DNA of 64,000 nucleotides from Bacteroidales bacterium (lineage in GTDB: Bacteria; Bacteroidota; Bacteroidia; Bacteroidales; Lentimicrobiaceae): positions 1-64,000 of the forward strand of contig JAEUTG010000042.1 of the NCBI GenBank assembly GCA_016788045.1. Reading direction: 5' to 3'. The notes beneath the pieces were generated by a model. It made no database searches. It saw only the letters and a list, made by a program, of their open reading frames with translations, and was not told the DNA's origin. The translations under genes were made by a program, and so were the position numbers. Numbering within the stretch: the stretch's first letter is position 1; each line of letters begins with the position of its first letter. Of the stretch, positions 62,350 to 64,000 are shown piece by piece.

Positions 62350-62379
62350 TTGTTAAATCAAAAAAGTTCTCTACCTTTG
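62350..62379 (+). promoter_or_regulatory. promoter of rplM-rpsI
   Basis: TACCTTTG at 62372-62379 fits TAnnTTTG and TTG at 62350-62352 lies 19 bases upstream, an ideal pair. The start site would be near 62386. The AT-rich region 62109-62349 between hepT and this promoter shows no gene. Confidence 0.7.
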
Positions 62380-62385
62380 CACCCC

Positions 62386-62537
62386 TTTTAAAGCACAAGT
62401 GTGTCCGTGAACGGCCGTAACCTGAAACGTGAAATGCTTGTGGCTGTAGAGGCCCATGCCGTAAGCAGCTGAATCTCATGCCCGTGAAACAGTTGCCGGG
62501 ACGGTTGTTTTATTGTTTTTAATAATAAAAATCACAA
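62386..62537 (+). promoter_or_regulatory. structured 5' leader of the L13-S9 operon
   Basis: About 150 nt separate the promoter from the rplM start. They contain a 9-bp stem with two central G-U pairs (62436-62444 with 62458-62466), a CCGT/ACGG hairpin (62405-62408, 62411-62414) and CCCG/CGGG (62481-62484, 62497-62500). Such leaders bind an operon product for feedback control in many bacteria; binding by L13 or S9 here is inference. Confidence 0.5.
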
Positions 62538-62993
62538 ATGAACACGTTAAGTTATAAAACTTTGTCGGCAACTCCGGCTACCATTCAGAAGAACTGGGTG
62601 CTGGTAGATGCAGAAGGACAGACACTCGGACGTATGTCGAGTAAAGTTGCCAATCTGCTGAGGGGCAAATACAAAACCAATTTCACCCCCAACCTCGATT
62701 GTGGCGACTATGTAATCATCATCAATGCAGAGAAAGTAAAACTCACGGGCAAAAAGCTGACTGATAAGGTTTATGTCCGTCATACCGGTTATCCCGGCGG
62801 ACAGCGTTTTACGACTCCGAGGGAGTTGCTTCAGAAACATCCGGAACGGGTGATTGAGTATGCAGTCAGGGGAATGCTCCCATCCAACAAGCTGGGTGAT
62901 GCATTGTACCGTAACCTTAAAGTTTATGCCGGTTCAGAGCATCCGCATCAGGCTCAGCAACCGCAATTGATTAACCTTAATTCTATCAAATAA
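62538..62993 (+). CDS. rplM: 50S ribosomal protein L13
   Basis: A 151-residue ribosomal protein with the family core NWVLVDAEGQTLGRMSSKVA near 20-39, GDYVIIINAEK, YVRHTGYPGG and AVRGMLPSNKLG near 110-121. It binds 23S rRNA early in assembly. rpsI follows 2 bp after its stop, the conserved L13-S9 pair. Confidence 0.98.
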   Translation: MNTLSYKTLSATPATIQKNWVLVDAEGQTLGRMSSKVANLLRGKYKTNFTPNLDCGDYVIIINAEKVKLTGKKLTDKVYVRHTGYPGGQRFTTPRELLQKHPERVIEYAVRGMLPSNKLGDALYRNLKVYAGSEHPHQAQQPQLINLNSIK

Positions 62994-62995
62994 GT

Positions 62996-63382
62996 ATGGA
63001 AGTGATCAACACACTTGGCAGAAGAAAAACTGCTGTAGCCCGTATATATCTGAAAGACGGCAATGGCGTCATCACAGTAAACGGAAGGGATTACAAAGAA
63101 TATTTTCCTACCGGAACCCTGCAGTATGTGGTAACCCAGTCGCTTGAAGTTGCCGAATCAATGGGCAAATACGACATCAAGGTTAATCTCGATGGCGGCG
63201 GAATTACCGGACAGGCCGAAGCGCTTCGTCTGGCCATCGCCAAAGCGCTTTGCGAAATCAATCCCGAACATCGCCCGCCGCTCAAAGCCAAAGGGCTGTT
63301 GCGCAGGGATCCGCGTATGGTTGAAAGGAAAAAACCGGGACAGAAGAAAGCCCGTAAGAAATTCCAGTTCAGCAAACGTTAA
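62996..63382 (+). CDS. rpsI: 30S ribosomal protein S9
   Basis: A 128-residue protein starting MEVINTLGRRKTAVAR, with GGGITGQAEALRLAIAKAL near 68-86 and the C-terminal RRDPRMVERKKPGQKKARK ending in FQFSKR. The basic tail reaches the P-site tRNA. Full length and normal. Confidence 0.98.
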   Translation: MEVINTLGRRKTAVARIYLKDGNGVITVNGRDYKEYFPTGTLQYVVTQSLEVAESMGKYDIKVNLDGGGITGQAEALRLAIAKALCEINPEHRPPLKAKGLLRRDPRMVERKKPGQKKARKKFQFSKR

Positions 63383-63405
63383 CAGTAAATTGTGTTTAGT
63401 ATCTA

Positions 63406-63462
63406 AATTGCCAGGACCTCGTTTCCTGCGCGTTGCTTGCTGAACTGAGCTACCTGGCAATT
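63406..63462. repeat. tRNA-like hairpin between rpsI and rpsB
   Basis: Ten-base arms AATTGCCAGG (63406-63415) and CCTGGCAATT (63453-63462) pair perfectly around 37 bases. On the minus strand the left side reads GCCAGGTAGCTCAGTTCAG, very like the acceptor and D-arm start of a tRNA. The anticodon and T arms are missing and the whole is only 57 nt, so it is not a working tRNA. It may be a tRNA remnant or a leader/attenuator hairpin of rpsB. Confidence 0.55.
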
Positions 63463-63499
63463 GATTTTCACAGAATGTAAACAACTAACAAATTTTTAA

Positions 63500-64000
63500 A
63501 TGGCAAGAACAACTTTTGAAGAATTACTGGATGCCGGTTCACATTTCGGACATCTGAAACGCAAATGGAATCCGAACATGGCTCCCTATATTTTTATGGA
63601 GCGCAATGGCATTCACATTATTGACCTCTATAAAACCGTTGCCAAGATCGACGAAGCTGCTTCAGCATTGAAACAGATTACCAAATCGGGCAAGAAGGTG
63701 CTTTTCGTGGCTACCAAAAAACAGGCCAAGGAAATTGTTGCCGAACATGTAAAAACCGTTGGCATGCCTTACGTTACTGAGCGCTGGCCTGGTGGAATGC
63801 TCACCAACTTTGCTACCATCCGCAAGGCTGTCCGCAAGATGTCGTCGATCGACCGACTGATGACCAGCCCGAGTTATACCAATATTTCAAAACGTGAGCG
63901 TCTGCAGATCGCCCGTGAGCGCGCCAAGCTCGAGAAGAACCTTGGTTCAATCGCCGATCTGAGCCGCCTTCCGGCCGCTGTTTTTGTGGTTGACATCAGC
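63500..64000 (+). CDS. rpsB: 30S ribosomal protein S2 (3' partial)
   Basis: ATG at 63500 opens 167 codons running off the right edge in frame. It shows ELLDAGSHFGHLKRKWNPNM at the start, then FMERNGIHIIDLYKT, KVLFVATKKQAKEIV, ERWPGGMLTNF near 95-105, and the end of the visible part AVFVVDIS. All are S2 signatures. tsf would be expected next. It lies 117 bp after rpsI and is likely part of the same transcript unless the intervening hairpin stops transcription. Confidence 0.97.
   Translation, partial: MARTTFEELLDAGSHFGHLKRKWNPNMAPYIFMERNGIHIIDLYKTVAKIDEAASALKQITKSGKKVLFVATKKQAKEIVAEHVKTVGMPYVTERWPGGMLTNFATIRKAVRKMSSIDRLMTSPSYTNISKRERLQIARERAKLEKNLGSIADLSRLPAAVFVVDIS

Noticed and set aside
63406-63462. 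Functional tRNA gene on the minus strand
   Set aside because: Only 57 nt, with no anticodon arm, no GTTC T-loop and no complete D stem.

Overview
The window is chromosomal DNA of a member of the Bacteroidota, most likely of the order Bacteroidales. Four secreted proteins end in type IX secretion (T9SS) C-terminal domains. There is a SusC/SusD pair with glycan hydrolases, a HU-SPOR protein, a gldA-like ATPase, and many promoters of the phylum-specific form TAnnTTTG with an upstream TTG. Base composition looks close to half GC, with AT-rich islands at 5.9-7.3 kb and 61.4-62.1 kb that hold toxin-antitoxin-like genes. The genus cannot be named from the sequence.

Layout. 0-1.7 kb: 3' part of a BACON-repeat T9SS cargo. 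2-5.7 kb: RhlE-type RNA helicase, flanked by two copies of a dispersed repeat, and a PIF1/RecD2-like helicase. 5.9-8.5 kb: accessory island with a PIN gene overlapping a 51-codon partner, an orphan AT-rich gene behind a possible toxin remnant, and a five-unit tandem repeat array. 8.6-15.2 kb: DUF937-like protein, CobW-type GTPase, and metH-metF behind a SAM-I riboswitch. 15.4-25.4 kb: an SGNH-like secreted esterase and housekeeping genes (ATL/MGMT-like, trmB, HU-SPOR, kdsB, deoxynucleoside kinase, GH3-type acyl-adenylase, ispE, lptF/G, tgt).

25.6-40 kb is a polysaccharide utilisation locus (PUL), probably for laminarin-like beta-1,3-glucan: PKD lipoprotein, GH16 lipoprotein, SusC, SusD, second GH16 and GH3 beta-glucosidase. 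It lies next to a membrane-spanning Y_Y_Y/LuxR regulator. Helically phased TTGATGTA repeats sit just upstream of a candidate promoter for the first gene. 40.2-46 kb: glycosyltransferase-ECF sigma pair and a FIST-sensor/hybrid-kinase pair. 46-53 kb: a tight seven-gene minus-strand operon (two PLP decarboxylases, a lipoprotein, methyltransferase, M19 dipeptidase, phosphopantetheinyl transferase, patatin). 53-60 kb: urocanate hydratase, two T9SS cargo proteins, metK. 60-62.1 kb: gldA-like ATPase, direct repeats and an MntA-HepT module. 62.3-64 kb: rplM-rpsI-rpsB with a structured leader and a tRNA-like hairpin; rpsB runs off the end.

The best candidates for something new are the seven-gene operon, the FIST-kinase pair with a cysteine-rich PAS, the phased operator of the PUL, the PIN/51-aa pair, and the duplicated CWG-CYPPF secreted domain. 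Functions are assigned by motif reading only; no database search was possible.
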